In this document: positions 26,101 through 35,900 of the stretch, piece by piece | Position numbering within the stretch: the first letter of the stretch is position 1 | Layout of the letters: each line of letters begins with the position of its first letter | NCBI RefSeq assembly: GCF_026151205.1 | Contig: NC_087076.1 | Coordinates: 11,074,902 to 11,138,901, forward strand | DNA from: Bolinopsis microptera | Taxonomy: Eukaryota; Ctenophora; Tentaculata; Lobata; Bolinopsidae | DNA length: 64,000 nucleotides | Direction: 5' to 3' | Translations under genes and position numbers: made by a program | The notes under the pieces: model-generated | The model's input: only the letters and a program-made list of their open reading frames with translations | Told to the model about the DNA's origin: nothing | The model's database searches: none

Positions 26101-29075
26101 AGATAGACGGAGACATGAGTATTTCCTGGTCCATATTTCCACGAATTTCGAAGTTTTCTAATTTCAGTTCTCTTGCCATCGAAGTGAACCATCTTTCAGC
26201 ACAGCCCTCTACATCTTCCTTTTCTTCGTAGTTGAAATCCTTGATTTTCTTCTGAGATCGGGTCAAATTCAGATCATCCTCCATGGTGTACTTGTATAAA
26301 AATGCTAAGTGGTTTACTGCGAACTGATACAAATGCTAAGTGGTTTACTGCGAACTGAACAGTAACCTATGGTCCCACTATGGCCTATACCTCTGTCTAT
26401 GGCTAAGCATGGGTAAAATTTTCCGAATTTCCCATTATGATTTGCCACATATCAGGCATTCTATTGAACTTTTCCAGGAGTTAATTTGGTTTGATGATAA
26501 GGCTCTGTCCTGACTACTGAGGGTACAGCCCCATTGTTCCTTCTTTACTCGGCGCAATGTACCCCCCCCCCCCCTACCGCGTCTATCAGACGTTAAATAC
26601 TAGCCCGCTTAACCCCGGCCCCCAGACTGCTTTCCTACTAATATTCCTGGGCTTTAAGTGTCATCCCACCTCAAACACGTGTACGTGTTATCCAGTGGAC
26701 CTCAAATGAATAAAATTAGAATATAATGACAAAATCCTGTCATCTGTTAATTATGAACTTATCAGAAACATGTTTTCAGCTTACAAATACCGCACGCCAC
26801 GTTCCACAATTTTCTTAGTTTCTGGATTGTACTGCTCGCATGGTATGGGTCCCAACTGACGGGCTTGAACGTTAGCTTATAAATATAATATGCATTTAGA
26901 CACATTTATGATGATGAAGTTATGGTCACTAATGTACATTTACCACCATCCACTCATTCCATACGTATGATTATGATGTGCTTATTGCACCGACTATATT
27001 ATATATCCTCACATTTATGATAATTGCAATGAGACTAATTAATTCAACAATTCCAGGATGGTTGTTACCAGTAGTGCGCACGTATCCACCACCAGTTATG
27101 AGACCCTCACCGCCCCTCTCCTCCCAATATCAGAAACATGGGACCACATCCTGGCATTCAGCAGCATCGCTTGCTTCATAGTCGGGACTATAGGCAACAT
27201 TCTAGCCTTGATCTACTTTGCAAACCAGAGGAAGGATCTACCAACTAAGATCTACATCTTGATGGCAATAACGGACGCGCTGTCCTGTTTACTAGTCATA
27301 GCAGTTGGACTAAGCTTCATAAACGAACGACAGGCTGGTCTGTTCGAGTACTCGTGGCTGTGCGACATTTGGTCTACTGTGTGGAACGTTACTCCCTACT
27401 TCTCAGTCTTCCTAGTCCTGGTTCTGAGCGTGGTCCGGACAATATCAGTTAAGTTTCCTTTCACGGAAGTTAAACATAAAGTGGTTCTGGCCATCATCAC
27501 CCTCTACCTTGTCTACCTTATCGCTCGAATAGTCGGCCCCCAGATTATGAAAAAATCTTACAACGACTTCGATCTAATACATAGACAGCACGTGTATTGC
27601 GGGATAAATATCTACAAAGTAGATGCGATATATCACTACACGTTAGCTTCTAATGTAATTCAACTAGCAGGTCCAGTGATCCCCATAATAGTGAGTTGTG
27701 TGATATCCTGCTACTGTGTTCTCAAATCTCGCAAAGCCACTGCCTTGTCCCGGAGAACATGTGTACAGAAGACTCTGTCCATACCTAAAACCAGTGTGTC
27801 CCATCAAGCCAGTGTAGAGAGTGAGGCTAGCGACGGCTCCAGGGATTCAGGGACCTGGAATAAAGTCAAGAGGACAGCCAGGAATCTCTCTACTACTATT
27901 TCCCTGTCTTCAGGGAGGACAGCGAGAAATCTGTCTACCATCTCTACTGTATCGTCCATGGGGGCCGGCAAAGACAGACAGATAAGAGCTACAATTACAA
28001 TCCTGCTCATCACAGGAATGTACATCGTTTTCAACGTTCCAGTCTTCGTCTACTACCTCTTCTTCGTGATAGAGATGTTCATAATGCCTAAAGACAAATG
28101 GGTCTTCCTGGTGAGTGATCATGTGAATTACTATGGCTGGAACCTGGTGTTTGTGCAGTGTGTGGCACTCAACGCAGCGATCAACCCTGTCGTCTACTGC
28201 TGGAGGATAGAGAAAATGAGACATTTCTATGCCTGGCACCGATTTAAAGTGTGGTTAAAGAGCTGCAAAGATCATGTTCAGGTTTGTCTCGGACTGAAGG
28301 ACAAATGCCACATAATGCAGCGGAGATCTGTATCTGGAGCTTCCAATGGATATAGTCGAACTTATGTGGAGGTCATTCAGGAAGAGGCGACAGTTTAATT
28401 AGGTATTAAATTTTAGGAGAACCCAAATATTTTAACCATGAGAAAATAATTCACCAGCGCACAAATATGTATGGATTGACCGATTGATGTTTAGTTAATG
28501 ACCATAACTATGTAGTATCGTAATCATAATTATTCCCATTCCATAGTTGCAGTATCAGTTAGTGTATTTTTTAAATCAACAAATCTTGATAACAAATATC
28601 AAAGATGAATATGTTGGATACCCAACTTATTAACAGTATTTTTGACTTAATAGTTGATGTAAAATGATATTTAGAATATCTTTTAAACTGACCTTTATGT
28701 GATCATGAAGCAAAGATAGGTTCTTGTTTTTTATTGGACTACTCCCAATCTTATCAAGAATATCCTCTTTAGCAGAGAGACTTGCTTCAAATCCAATCTT
28801 ATCGGTGTCATAATTCTGCAAGTTATAACCGCTTTATTATTTTGATTTACGATCTTTGATTAATTCAAATATAAACATTAAACATCGTTACGAAACCATA
28901 ATAAATTAAGCGAACGAATAATTGTAATTGTTTGTAAATGTATGTTTTAATATTTTATTTTAAACTTTAAATTTTCTGCATTTAAAATTGATTTATCCAG
29001 AAAAAATGTTAGTTAAAAACCTTGGATGGTAGTTGTTTGCTGGAAGACATCACACTTTCTTGTTCGTCACCGGAC
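2199..29075 (-). CDS. FAM81: FAM81-family coiled-coil protein, giant-intron gene
   Basis: Coding exons in gene order (complement): 29075-29021, 28815-28693, 8723-8566, 7103-6904, 3341-3168, 2998-2878 and 2346-2199 (TAG). Every junction between 28693 and 2346 keeps phase: 0, 2, 1, 1 and 2. The joined protein is heptad-rich throughout and, compared with vertebrate FAM81A as I know it, matches in order: HDHIKDMTSIVRRLSRDM, RCDVGITELVREV, and the C-terminal GFKTLQESIDTMHSILDSKI. About 326 residues are seen, against about 370 in human, so 40-60 N-terminal residues are missing (see 30220-30462). The 55-nt exon at 29021-29075 has a weak donor (GTTTTT) and is the least certain. The biochemical role is poorly known; the human proteins are linked to synaptic condensates and cilia/sperm. 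The intron 28692-8724 is about 20 kb and contains a GPCR gene in the opposite direction. Confidence 0.82.
3346..6903. other. FAM81 intron without recognised genes
   Basis: Intron of the FAM81 gene on the minus strand. It carries two adjacent short palindromes at about 3427-3466 (a GGTCGG/CCGACC hairpin, then an AAGGCCC/GGGCCTT hairpin), probably an eroded MITE. The short ORFs here (for example 5515-5811) show no domain and no credible splice context. Confidence 0.5.
8401..8527. repeat. 9-bp microsatellite array (TTAATTAAG)
   Basis: About 13-14 head-to-tail copies of TTAATTAAG, with some TCAATTAAG variants. The array lies in the FAM81 intron just downstream (gene sense) of the exon at 8566-8723. 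Confidence 0.9.
8730..8996. repeat. 14-bp minisatellite carrying CACGTG in every unit
   Basis: The unit ACGTGGGCATTAAC is repeated head to tail about 15 times from 8731, with some GGTC variants, then gives way to three longer units containing TTGTTATTTA. Each junction makes a CACGTG hexamer. The array ends a few bases before the 3' splice site of the FAM81 exon at 8723, so on the minus strand it occupies the branch-point region. Confidence 0.9.
8997..13104. other. FAM81 intron, no gene seen
   Basis: Part of the ~20 kb FAM81 intron. AT-rich sequence with only short unsupported ORFs, a TA-dinucleotide run near 10808-10823 and a 21-bp tandem duplication (ACTTAGTGGCAACTCTGATCA, two copies at about 12172-12213). 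No coding or RNA signal that I would defend. Confidence 0.45.
13958..15600 (-). CDS. Unknown basic/Ser-rich protein inside G-capped element 1
   Basis: The frame is open from 15613 (after an in-frame TGA at 15614-15616) to a stop at 13958, 551 codons. The first in-frame ATG is at 15295, but about 106 codons upstream are open without ATG. A splice acceptor (TTCCTTTAG) lies at 15601, so the gene probably starts in an upstream exon I could not find. Visible features: two copies of a PVPEPSTED acidic repeat near the N end, two copies of the motif KKET-[AV]-LNKLSTR, a Cys-containing helical region (PGQIIKAKAIQRVLFRLG), a very basic KSKKRRRRM stretch, and an acidic C-terminus (SEEEIIEEYLFSLL). No known transposase, polymerase or integrase motif is visible. 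It may be the element's own protein or captured host sequence. Confidence 0.5.
15622..15888 (+). CDS. Possible two-exon small ORF at the right end of element 1
   Basis: ATG at 15622 reads MSDSPDAFAKLQRKHLSYHV to a GTGAGA donor at 15683. A possible acceptor after 15790 joins, in phase 1, to a frame reading CFFEELSNQLQLQKQLQERG before TAA at 15886-15888. The product would be about 52 residues and helical. The sequence looks coding, but both splice sites are unproven and no family is recognised. Confidence 0.2.
16055..24064. other. FAM81 intron, no gene seen
   Basis: Continuation of the ~20 kb intron. It contains one clear inverted repeat (20964-21057). ORFs at 17160-17357, 18224-18586 and 21453-21773 are short, lack domains and are not supported by splice context. 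Nothing else stands out. Confidence 0.45.
20964..21057. repeat. Short inverted repeat, MITE-like hairpin
   Basis: The left arm ACTGTAGTTCGACACGTAC pairs with its reverse complement at about 21036-21054, and the GAAGTTC segments inside also pair. The loop is about 20 bp. No target duplication was identified. Confidence 0.6.
24065..24964 (-). pseudogene. LINE-type ORF1 (RRM-like) copy with two frameshifts
   Basis: Three minus-strand frames give successive parts of one ORF1-like protein: an N-terminal segment down to 24592, a bridging segment (about 24497-24605) and a C-terminal segment 24065-24496. The C-terminal segment contains RSRNLIIYGLKE, the start of the non-canonical RRM of L1/CR1-type ORF1 proteins, followed by RPIKVQL and a basic C-terminal domain. 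Two frameshifts, near 24600 and near 24495, break it. It is paralogous to the intact ORF at 25376-26284 but clearly diverged. No endonuclease or reverse transcriptase ORF2 follows. Confidence 0.65.
24965..25025. repeat. 31-bp tandem monomers 5' of the ORF1 pseudogene
   Basis: Two head-to-tail copies of a 31-bp unit containing ATGCTAAGTGGTTTACTGCG. The same pair of monomers precedes the second ORF1 unit at about 26296-26358. Their position directly 5' of each ORF1 suggests promoter monomers of a LINE-type element (inference). Confidence 0.8.
25376..26284 (-). CDS. LINE-type ORF1 protein, intact
   Basis: ATG at 26284 (MEDDLNLTRSQKKIKDF) to a stop at 25376 gives 302 residues. The longer upstream frame only reads through the tandem monomers. 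The N-terminal half is predicted coiled coil (MVRLQDQLLVQKDEQLQLFK). The central RRM-like domain starts DRSKNLIVFGLKEED and continues with RPVKITV. The basic C-terminal domain ends RNGKVCSR. This order (coiled coil, RRM, CTD) is that of L1-like ORF1p, an RNA-binding chaperone of retrotransposition. No ORF2 is present on either side, so the copy could move only with help from another element. It lies in the FAM81 intron on the same strand. Confidence 0.7.
   Translation of the reverse strand: MEDDLNLTRSQKKIKDFNYEEKEDVEGCAERWFTSMARELKLENFEIRGNMDQEILMSPSIYKRYMANWVMQAADLVRRQSSQMSAMMEIVECLKTEALADKEKMVRLQDQLLVQKDEQLQLFKTSVEETVQTTVETGIKSYSAAVQKNSTSGAVCNSKILKNVMKSVAAEEDRSKNLIVFGLKEEDEEQLPALVTALLEEIGEKPHFEATRVGWKRPGTAIRPVKITVPSSTAVHQILMKTGRLKMADAHKNVWICPDRSSEERAARKNVVTDLKKKRAEQTHLDHYIRNGKVCSRVKKTP
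26296..26358. repeat. 31-bp tandem monomers 5' of the intact ORF1
   Basis: Two copies of the same 31-bp unit as at 24965-25025, immediately upstream (gene sense) of the ORF1 start at 26284. Confidence 0.8.
27058..28398 (+). CDS. Class A (rhodopsin-like) G protein-coupled receptor, intronless
   Basis: 446 residues from ATG at 27058. Seven hydrophobic segments are visible. TM1 has GN at residues 46-47, TM2 has an Asp at 73, and a conserved Cys (102) starts TM3. TM3 ends VVRTISVKF, keeping Arg127 of the E/DRY position but with Val before it and Thr after. ECL2 has a Cys (HVYCGIN). TM7 carries NAAINPVVYCWR, the NPxxY motif. ICL3 is long and basic, with an internal duplication (two RTARNLST copies) and many serines. 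It is probably a plasma-membrane receptor for a peptide or amine; the ligand cannot be read from sequence. The gene sits wholly in the FAM81 intron on the opposite strand, about 300 bp from exon 28693-28815. An alternative upstream ORF at 26978 is in another frame. Confidence 0.88.
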   Translation: MVVTSSAHVSTTSYETLTAPLLPISETWDHILAFSSIACFIVGTIGNILALIYFANQRKDLPTKIYILMAITDALSCLLVIAVGLSFINERQAGLFEYSWLCDIWSTVWNVTPYFSVFLVLVLSVVRTISVKFPFTEVKHKVVLAIITLYLVYLIARIVGPQIMKKSYNDFDLIHRQHVYCGINIYKVDAIYHYTLASNVIQLAGPVIPIIVSCVISCYCVLKSRKATALSRRTCVQKTLSIPKTSVSHQASVESEASDGSRDSGTWNKVKRTARNLSTTISLSSGRTARNLSTISTVSSMGAGKDRQIRATITILLITGMYIVFNVPVFVYYLFFVIEMFIMPKDKWVFLVSDHVNYYGWNLVFVQCVALNAAINPVVYCWRIEKMRHFYAWHRFKVWLKSCKDHVQVCLGLKDKCHIMQRRSVSGASNGYSRTYVEVIQEEATV

Positions 29076-30219
29076 CTGAAATGCACGAAAATTAAATGCT
29101 AAACATTTTTGAAAAAGTTGTTTAAGAAAAAGTTGTTCTCCTTTGTTTTCTAAACACACTGCTTTGAACTAGAATCTTCTAGGATATTTAGAACGTGACG
29201 TATTTGCGGAAAACCAAAGCGGTAAAAAGGTGGTAAAAAAGTTTCAGAAATTTTGGGAACTCTCTGGAATGATTACTGGGACCTGTCCCGACCATTTCCC
29301 GTTAAAATCGCTTTCTTGCGAATTTTGTCCGACAAAGGCTTAAATTAGGACGTATTTGGCTGTACTAACCCGAAACCCTTAAATTCACGAAGCAATTTTT
29401 AGACAAGTTTTTGGATTCCCTAATAATGTTTTTAGTGTGCTGGAAACTAGGCGTTTCCAAACAGGAATTGTAAAACTAATAACGAAACAGCAATAAAAGC
29501 ATCGTGACCTCAGTAAAACTAAAAGTCTTATACAATAAAAACCCGATTTATCGTACCCCAAATTCCTTCCATTTTCAACAAAATTTTTGAAAAATGACTA
29601 ATAGAGATCTCAAGACCTTCGGGAGCCGAATAACCAATATTAGGGGTGGGGCGTATGGGTTCCTGGAGAAAAATGACTATAAAAATGTTTGCCCAAAAGT
29701 TTCAGCTGGACGGTTTTTTTTTGTGGTTCCTGGGACTATGGACAACACATTCCTGTAGACAAACCTTTGTTACGAATTTGTTCACAGATTGACCCATAAA
29801 CAGTAATTCTTGCCCTAACTATAAATGTTTAGTTTTATATCAGGTGATCCATCGTTTAATACGGCTTGTGAACGGGAACTTAATGTCAAGCAAGCTTGTC
29901 ACACTCATACATTCCAAATCTACGTTTTACTTGACTGTTTGTCGACGATTACCCCTGATTGGGAACCAGTATTATGCGGACGGGAACCATGTGTAACTCA
30001 TATTATTATTAATAAAAACCCCGATTTACCGTGCTTTATTCCTTTCCTAAAACTGTGCGGCTAATCCGCGTATAAAAACATCTTGTTCCAGATAATAATG
30101 GCCGTGGTCGTCTTGAAACTTTTCGGGGTAAGCATTTTCCAGTTGATAAAGGTTTTGTTATAATCGAGTTTATAATTATACTTATACTTAATTTTATAGT
30201 TAAGATACACGTCATAGCG

Positions 30220-30462
30220 CTAGAAAGAACTGAGAATGGCTGCATTGATCTCACATATTCCGCCACAGCAGATTGAATGCTTCACCAACCCTGCATCAGA
30301 TTCAAGTTTGAGACTTTTCTTCGCTGATCGGATATTTCCATCTTGATCGAGTAGACTCTGTGAATCACTAAGAGGCGGAGTCCGGATTAAACTTCTAGCA
30401 GAGACGCCTGAATAATTGTCCAGATATCTAGATATGTATCTAGGACTATCGGAACTGGTCAT
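30220..30462 (-). CDS. Candidate first coding exon of the FAM81 gene
   Basis: An ATG at 30462 opens a minus-strand reading frame beginning MTSSDSPRYISRYLDNYSG, with Ser/Pro/Leu-rich non-repetitive composition that looks coding. It lies about 1.1 kb upstream of the next FAM81 exon and on the same strand. A phase-2 donor (GG|GTTGGT, near 30292) would join it to the 55-nt exon at 29021-29075, but that donor is weak. A stronger GTGAGA donor nearby gives a phase that meets a stop in that exon. The exon end is therefore unknown. It could also be a separate short gene or a UTR. Confidence 0.35.
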   Translation of the reverse strand: MTSSDSPRYISRYLDNYSGVSARSLIRTPPLSDSQSLLDQDGNIRSAKKSLKLESDAGLVKHSICCGGICEINAAILSSF

Positions 30463-30974
30463 TTGATCTCTGCTGACAGTTTTAAGACAGTGAAGAATGA
30501 CCGTAAAATGAAACGATACAAAGTTTATTCACGACGCGACAGCTGAGTGCCTTTCTAATTCGTAACGAACTACTGCATGCAACTGAACTATCGAGTTTTA
30601 AAAAGCGCGGGGTTTTGAGGAACCTATTTGCTAAACAATTGATCCATGTACTTGATGTACGTAAAATAATCTGCCCAGTAATTAGTGAAGAATGCTCCAT
30701 TCTGCTCACTGATTGGCTGGATAATGAAACAAGAGATCTGTGAGAAGAGTTTTAACTAAATCAGGACGGCCCAGAAACCGTCGTGTGATGGGGTTGAGTT
30801 ACAACATTGTCAATCACAGCATACAACTTGACTATGGGATAATGGGTACTACAAGATCCCAGTGGAACTAATTTAATCCCAGATGGCAGATATCACGCCC
30901 GATCCTACAGTCTACACCAGAGGGGACTGTCCTTGATAACTGATAAATAGAGTCAGATATTTAACAACGGACTA

Positions 30975-31439
30975 GGGGCCATCTACTTAGGACGTCCGAC
31001 AAATAGGGAGGGGGTGGTTTTGGAATTTCGGACAAATCCGGACAGGGGGAGGGGGGTGGTTTCTGAAAATCCGGACGTCCGGAAAATTTGGCAGAATTAA
31101 CGAAAAAGTCCCATTTATTTTCAACTCTTTGACACTAATTCATAATTACTATGTAAGTTTAGATCCCTGTATTTAAATTTTGAACGAAAAGTTGATTCCC
31201 AGAATCCCAGAGCAGCTCATGAAAGCCGAGACACAACTCGCATATTCTATTTTATTAGTAACTACACATTTTATTTATGTAATGAATTTGAGTTGGTTTT
31301 ATTTGTACTCTTAAATGTAGCTGGAAATCCGCCGGACGTCCGGGGAGGGGTGGTTTTGAAAATTCGGACACACCCGGACAGAGGGAGGGGGTGGTCTGAA
31401 AATCAGTGATTTTGGCGGACGTCCTAAGTAGATGGCCCC
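30975..31439. mobile_element. Harbinger-like MITE with CTA duplication
   Basis: 465 bp bounded by inverted repeats starting GGGGCCATCTACTTAGGACG at the left and its complement at the right, with CTA directly duplicated at 30972-30974 and 31440-31442. It is G-rich inside, with several copies of the palindrome CCGGACGTCCGG and no ORF. A 3-bp duplication and GGGGCC termini fit the PIF/Harbinger superfamily (known trait; the assignment is inference). Confidence 0.65.
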
Positions 31440-31442
31440 CTA

Positions 31443-32953
31443 CCTTACGAGACATATTTAGATGGTACTAAAGTCGGTGGTTTTTCGAAAAAAACACCAT
31501 ATTTTCGGACTACCAAAATTTAGGTCACCATCATTATTTTCCCCAAATTATTTTTCACGTATTTTCTTTAATCATGACTTTATCGATTTACTGATATCAA
31601 CTTATCAATATTTATATAGTGAGTTATAAATATGATACATCAAACAATTAATGAACACTAGTATTCGATAATGAATTACTTTTGGACACGTTCCATTAAA
31701 AATGAGCAAACTCTATCACTACTTTATTGGCCACGGCGGTGAAATTTCAGAGTAGTGGAAGATAACAACAAACAAACACTGTCGGTCTCCTATACCCTCC
31801 GGAGGATTATAAGTTAAGTTAGGGCCAAGCACAAAAGAAAATCGCGATTATTTAGGCCCAAAAATCGCGGCGCCGCGACATGCCAAACTACGCAAAATCG
31901 CGGCGAAAGATAATGTATTTGTAGAGCAAAGTTAGATGTCATATTAGTTAACTAGCTCGTTAGTCTAGTTAGACTAGCTATAAATACTGATCAGAGCTTA
32001 CTTTTAGATCAGCTGATCAGTGATCAGAGAAGATCTTTGTATTTAATTTTCTCAAATATTGGGTTTCATTTTTGTAAAATGAGGAGATGGAAAAAAATCC
32101 CCAAATACCTTGATTTAATTTGGGGTACGAAATGTGAAGGTTTTCGGAAAAATTCCATATTTTCGTTCCGAAATCATTTAGGTCGACATAGGAATTATGT
32201 CGAACATAAAATTAAATATATAATTTGTCAAGGTGAAAGGTCACTTCATAAACTCTGATCTATCGAAAAGTTCAATTCTATTCTATTTTTCTTGGAAAGC
32301 ACTTATCAGAATTCTATTAGGCTAATTGTATGCCTGAATTACATTTACAGCCTTAAACTTTTAAACGAGACCTTATAAAAAAATTTATAAGATTTATAAA
32401 GCAATATTCTAACCTGATTCAAACTGCTGACAAGTTGAGTATCGTTCGTTCATCCCCATCACGCTACAACCTTAGTAATGTCACATCATACCAAAGGAAC
32501 TCAAAACCAATAATTACAAGCGAGAATATGATATATATAGCGAGAAATACCTTTTAGTAAGGATGCAATTTGAAATACCTATTCGTGAGGTAATTTTATG
32601 TCGTGAGTCTTATAATGCCGTTAAATGATGAATCTAATAAAAATGAAGCCATTTTGGTTATCTAAAAAGCAAATAAATAACAGTTTGACAGAAATTGTTT
32701 CTTAAAATACAATTATGAAAAATACATAATTTACCCCGTTATATACTTCACAGTTCACACAAATAATCTTTTTTTCTGATGAAATAATGAATAGCATGTT
32801 GAGACTTGCATGGTAGAGATGCGATAGTTAATAAGTTAATAATTAAAAAGAATAAGTTAACCATTAAAAAGCCACCTGGGCCATGTGGATCGCTGTGCAC
32901 TAGAAAATGTACAACATTTTAAAGTTTCAAGACCTAAAACAAATTTAAAATGA
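31443..32953. other. Intergenic region between FAM81 5' end and POLR3B 3' end
   Basis: No supportable gene. AT-rich with scattered short ORFs. POLR3B terminates into this region, and its 3' UTR and polyadenylation site should lie just below 32954. Confidence 0.4.
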
Positions 32954-35900
32954 TCAGATCTCATATCTCCCCTTTAACTTTAACCTCGGAACAATATTCA
33001 TGCTCTGAAGTTCCTGAATCAACAGTTTACACCCGTACGGCATTTGAACGTTACTAATATTGCAGGAGGAGGAGCAGTATTGACAATACCCAGTGTACCC
33101 TAGCAACCCACATTGTGTACAAACCTCAACCTCAAACTGATCTGAACTGATCATAAGTCTCTCTAACAACAACATGGAGCTACCGTATGAGATCAGGCAA
33201 TCTCGCTCCATCTCTCCCAACCTCAATCCTCCGTCTTTACTCCGACCTTCAGTCGGCTGGTGCGTCAGTGTTGTCATGGGTCCCATAGCACGGGCATGCA
33301 TTTTGTCTTTCACCATGTGTTTTAGTTTCTGGTAGTAAGTCGGCCCGAAGAATATATAAGCCTGAAGAGGCTCGCCTGTGATGCCAGAAGTGACAAATTC
33401 TTTACCTCCGTAATTGTATCCACAAGTCACCAAATCCTCACATATGTCCTTAACTTTGTCGCCACCAAACGCTGTACCATACCCAAAGTGTCCTTTCAGA
33501 ACTCCCCGTTTTCCTCCCACCAACTCGATCAGTTTCCCGACTGTCATACGAGAAGGGAACCCGTGAGGGTTCATGATCATGTCCGGACAGATGCCAGTAT
33601 CACAGAAGGGCATGTCTTCCTGATTGACTATGAGTCCTGTAACTCCCTTCTGTCCGTGCCGACTACTAAACTTGTCCCCAATCTCGGGTCGTCTAGTCTG
33701 CCTCAACAGAACTTTTATCAGATAGGCGTCGGATAGCGTGGAGGTCATCATTACTCGTTCAGCGTAACACTCCACGTTTTGGCGGTGAGTTAGTGGCTGG
33801 TCCGTGAACTGGACCTCCTCGTATGCTGTGGTGTCCATTGTCGCTACCGGCACTCTCTTGTTCACTATTACTGTCCTGTTCTTGACCAGTAGTCCTGGCT
33901 CTATGATACCATCCTCACTCAAACTCTGGGATGATTTGGGTTAAGGGGGCAGGGGGGGGTCTTTATGAAATTTCTCTCAAAATTGATTTTATAGTTGTTT
34001 CTAATAGAGGGGAGTGATATCTATCTGCTACTTTTGGTCCCATGGAAAAATTTTGTTCCTAGCCGAAATTATTGCCGGTCAAAGGTCAGCGCACATGTGT
34101 AATTGTATTGCGCGAGCGATTTTCAATCGCGCGCCCTGAAAATCGAGTCTAAAAATCTATCTCCTCCTACATTTTTTGAGCAATCACCTTGAAACTTTCA
34201 GGATATGTTCTAAGGACCATTTAGAAACTTTTAATCTTTTTAGAATTTCGAGATAGGCCTTTAAAAAATTTTTATTCGATTTTGAAAATCTTGGACCTCG
34301 TTTTTTGACGATTTTTTCAGGTCCAAGATTTTCAAAATCGAATAAAAAATTTTTAAAGGCCTATCTCGAAATTCTAAAAAGAGTAAAAGTTTCTAAATGG
34401 TCCTTAGAACATATCCTGAAAGTTTCAAGGTGATTGCTCAAAAAATGTAGGAGGAGATAGATTTTTAGACTCGATTTTCAGGGCGCGCGATTGAAAATCG
34501 CTCGCGCAATACAATTACACATGTGCGCTGACCTTTGACCGGCAATAATTTCGGCTAGGAACAAAATTTTTCCATGGGACCAAAAGTAGCAGATAGATAT
34601 CACTCCCCTCTATTAGAAACAACTATAAAATCAATTTTGAGAGAAATTTCATAAAGACCCCCCCCTGCCCCCTTAATACAATTGTAATACAAAGACGAAA
34701 TTTTATGAGCGTAACGAAGCGTCTTTAAATCAAATTTTAAGAATTGATTTGATTAATTGATTCATTCGGTAAGTCAAAAAACTCGATATAATATAATATT
34801 TTCAGATGTTTAGTTCCTAATATACAGTTATACAATATCTGTTTATTTCTCTAACCTTGTGTTTTTCTATGACTTCCCCGGTAGTTGGGTCTCGTGAAGG
34901 ACCATCCACCCTATCAAACGTCTGATTTGGATACTTCTTCAGGTTAGTCTGCGCCTTCGTATACACCAAACACCGACCGTACCCTCTATCTATAGAAGCC
35001 TGGGACAAGAGGAAAATCCGTGTACAATGCATGAAATGGTGTAATACACAAAACAATGTCAAGTCTATCAAGTCAAAGATTGTGTAACACAATTCACTGT
35101 AATTATTAACTAACTTTGTTGATGACGATAGCATCCTCGATGTCGTAACCACTGTACGACATAACAGCGATAACAGCGTTCTGACCCGCTGGAAGTTTAT
35201 CAAACTGTATCAGATCTATAGTCCTGGTTCGCACCATTGGAATCTGAAAACAAAGCAGTCAGGTTTCAGGTTGTTGTGGTCGGTGAACCTGGGAATGTTA
35301 TTCTGGCAAGTTGAAACCCGTCCACCTACTTTATATTTCTCTAAAAGTAGCGCGGCGAGTAAGAACTGAAAACCTGTCATTTAATACTCAGTGAACCATG
35401 TTCACTTTGTTGCCAACTCCAATCACTCAAAGGATACTCTTCACTAAAATTAAAATGTAGACATCACTTTAACTCCGCTAAGAAATTGTTGTCGGCAAGT
35501 ACCCGACTGATTGAGATACTGTCCACACTTAGCGCATGACAATTGACATGCATAGTTGAGTAGGTTTATGTAGACATGTACATTTTCAGGGACAGCTCAA
35601 GTGTTAAAACAGTAAGAATGAGAAGAACTTGATTAATATAATCCTATAAATAAATAATTTCTAATCATCAGTCAGAAACTGGCCAAGGTTATGCGGGTAT
35701 AGGACACGAGGGGCGAAGGCGGTGGACACTACTCACTAGGGTGGATCTCATGATACTCGCTTTAACATGGACAGTGGAAACGAGAGCGGAACTAAACACA
35801 CCAAACTTCATACAATTTGATTTTTTTTGTATGTTGACTTTAATAACATATAACACACAAAACGCCACTTATTTGTAGACGGGCTTTCCCCATAAATCAG

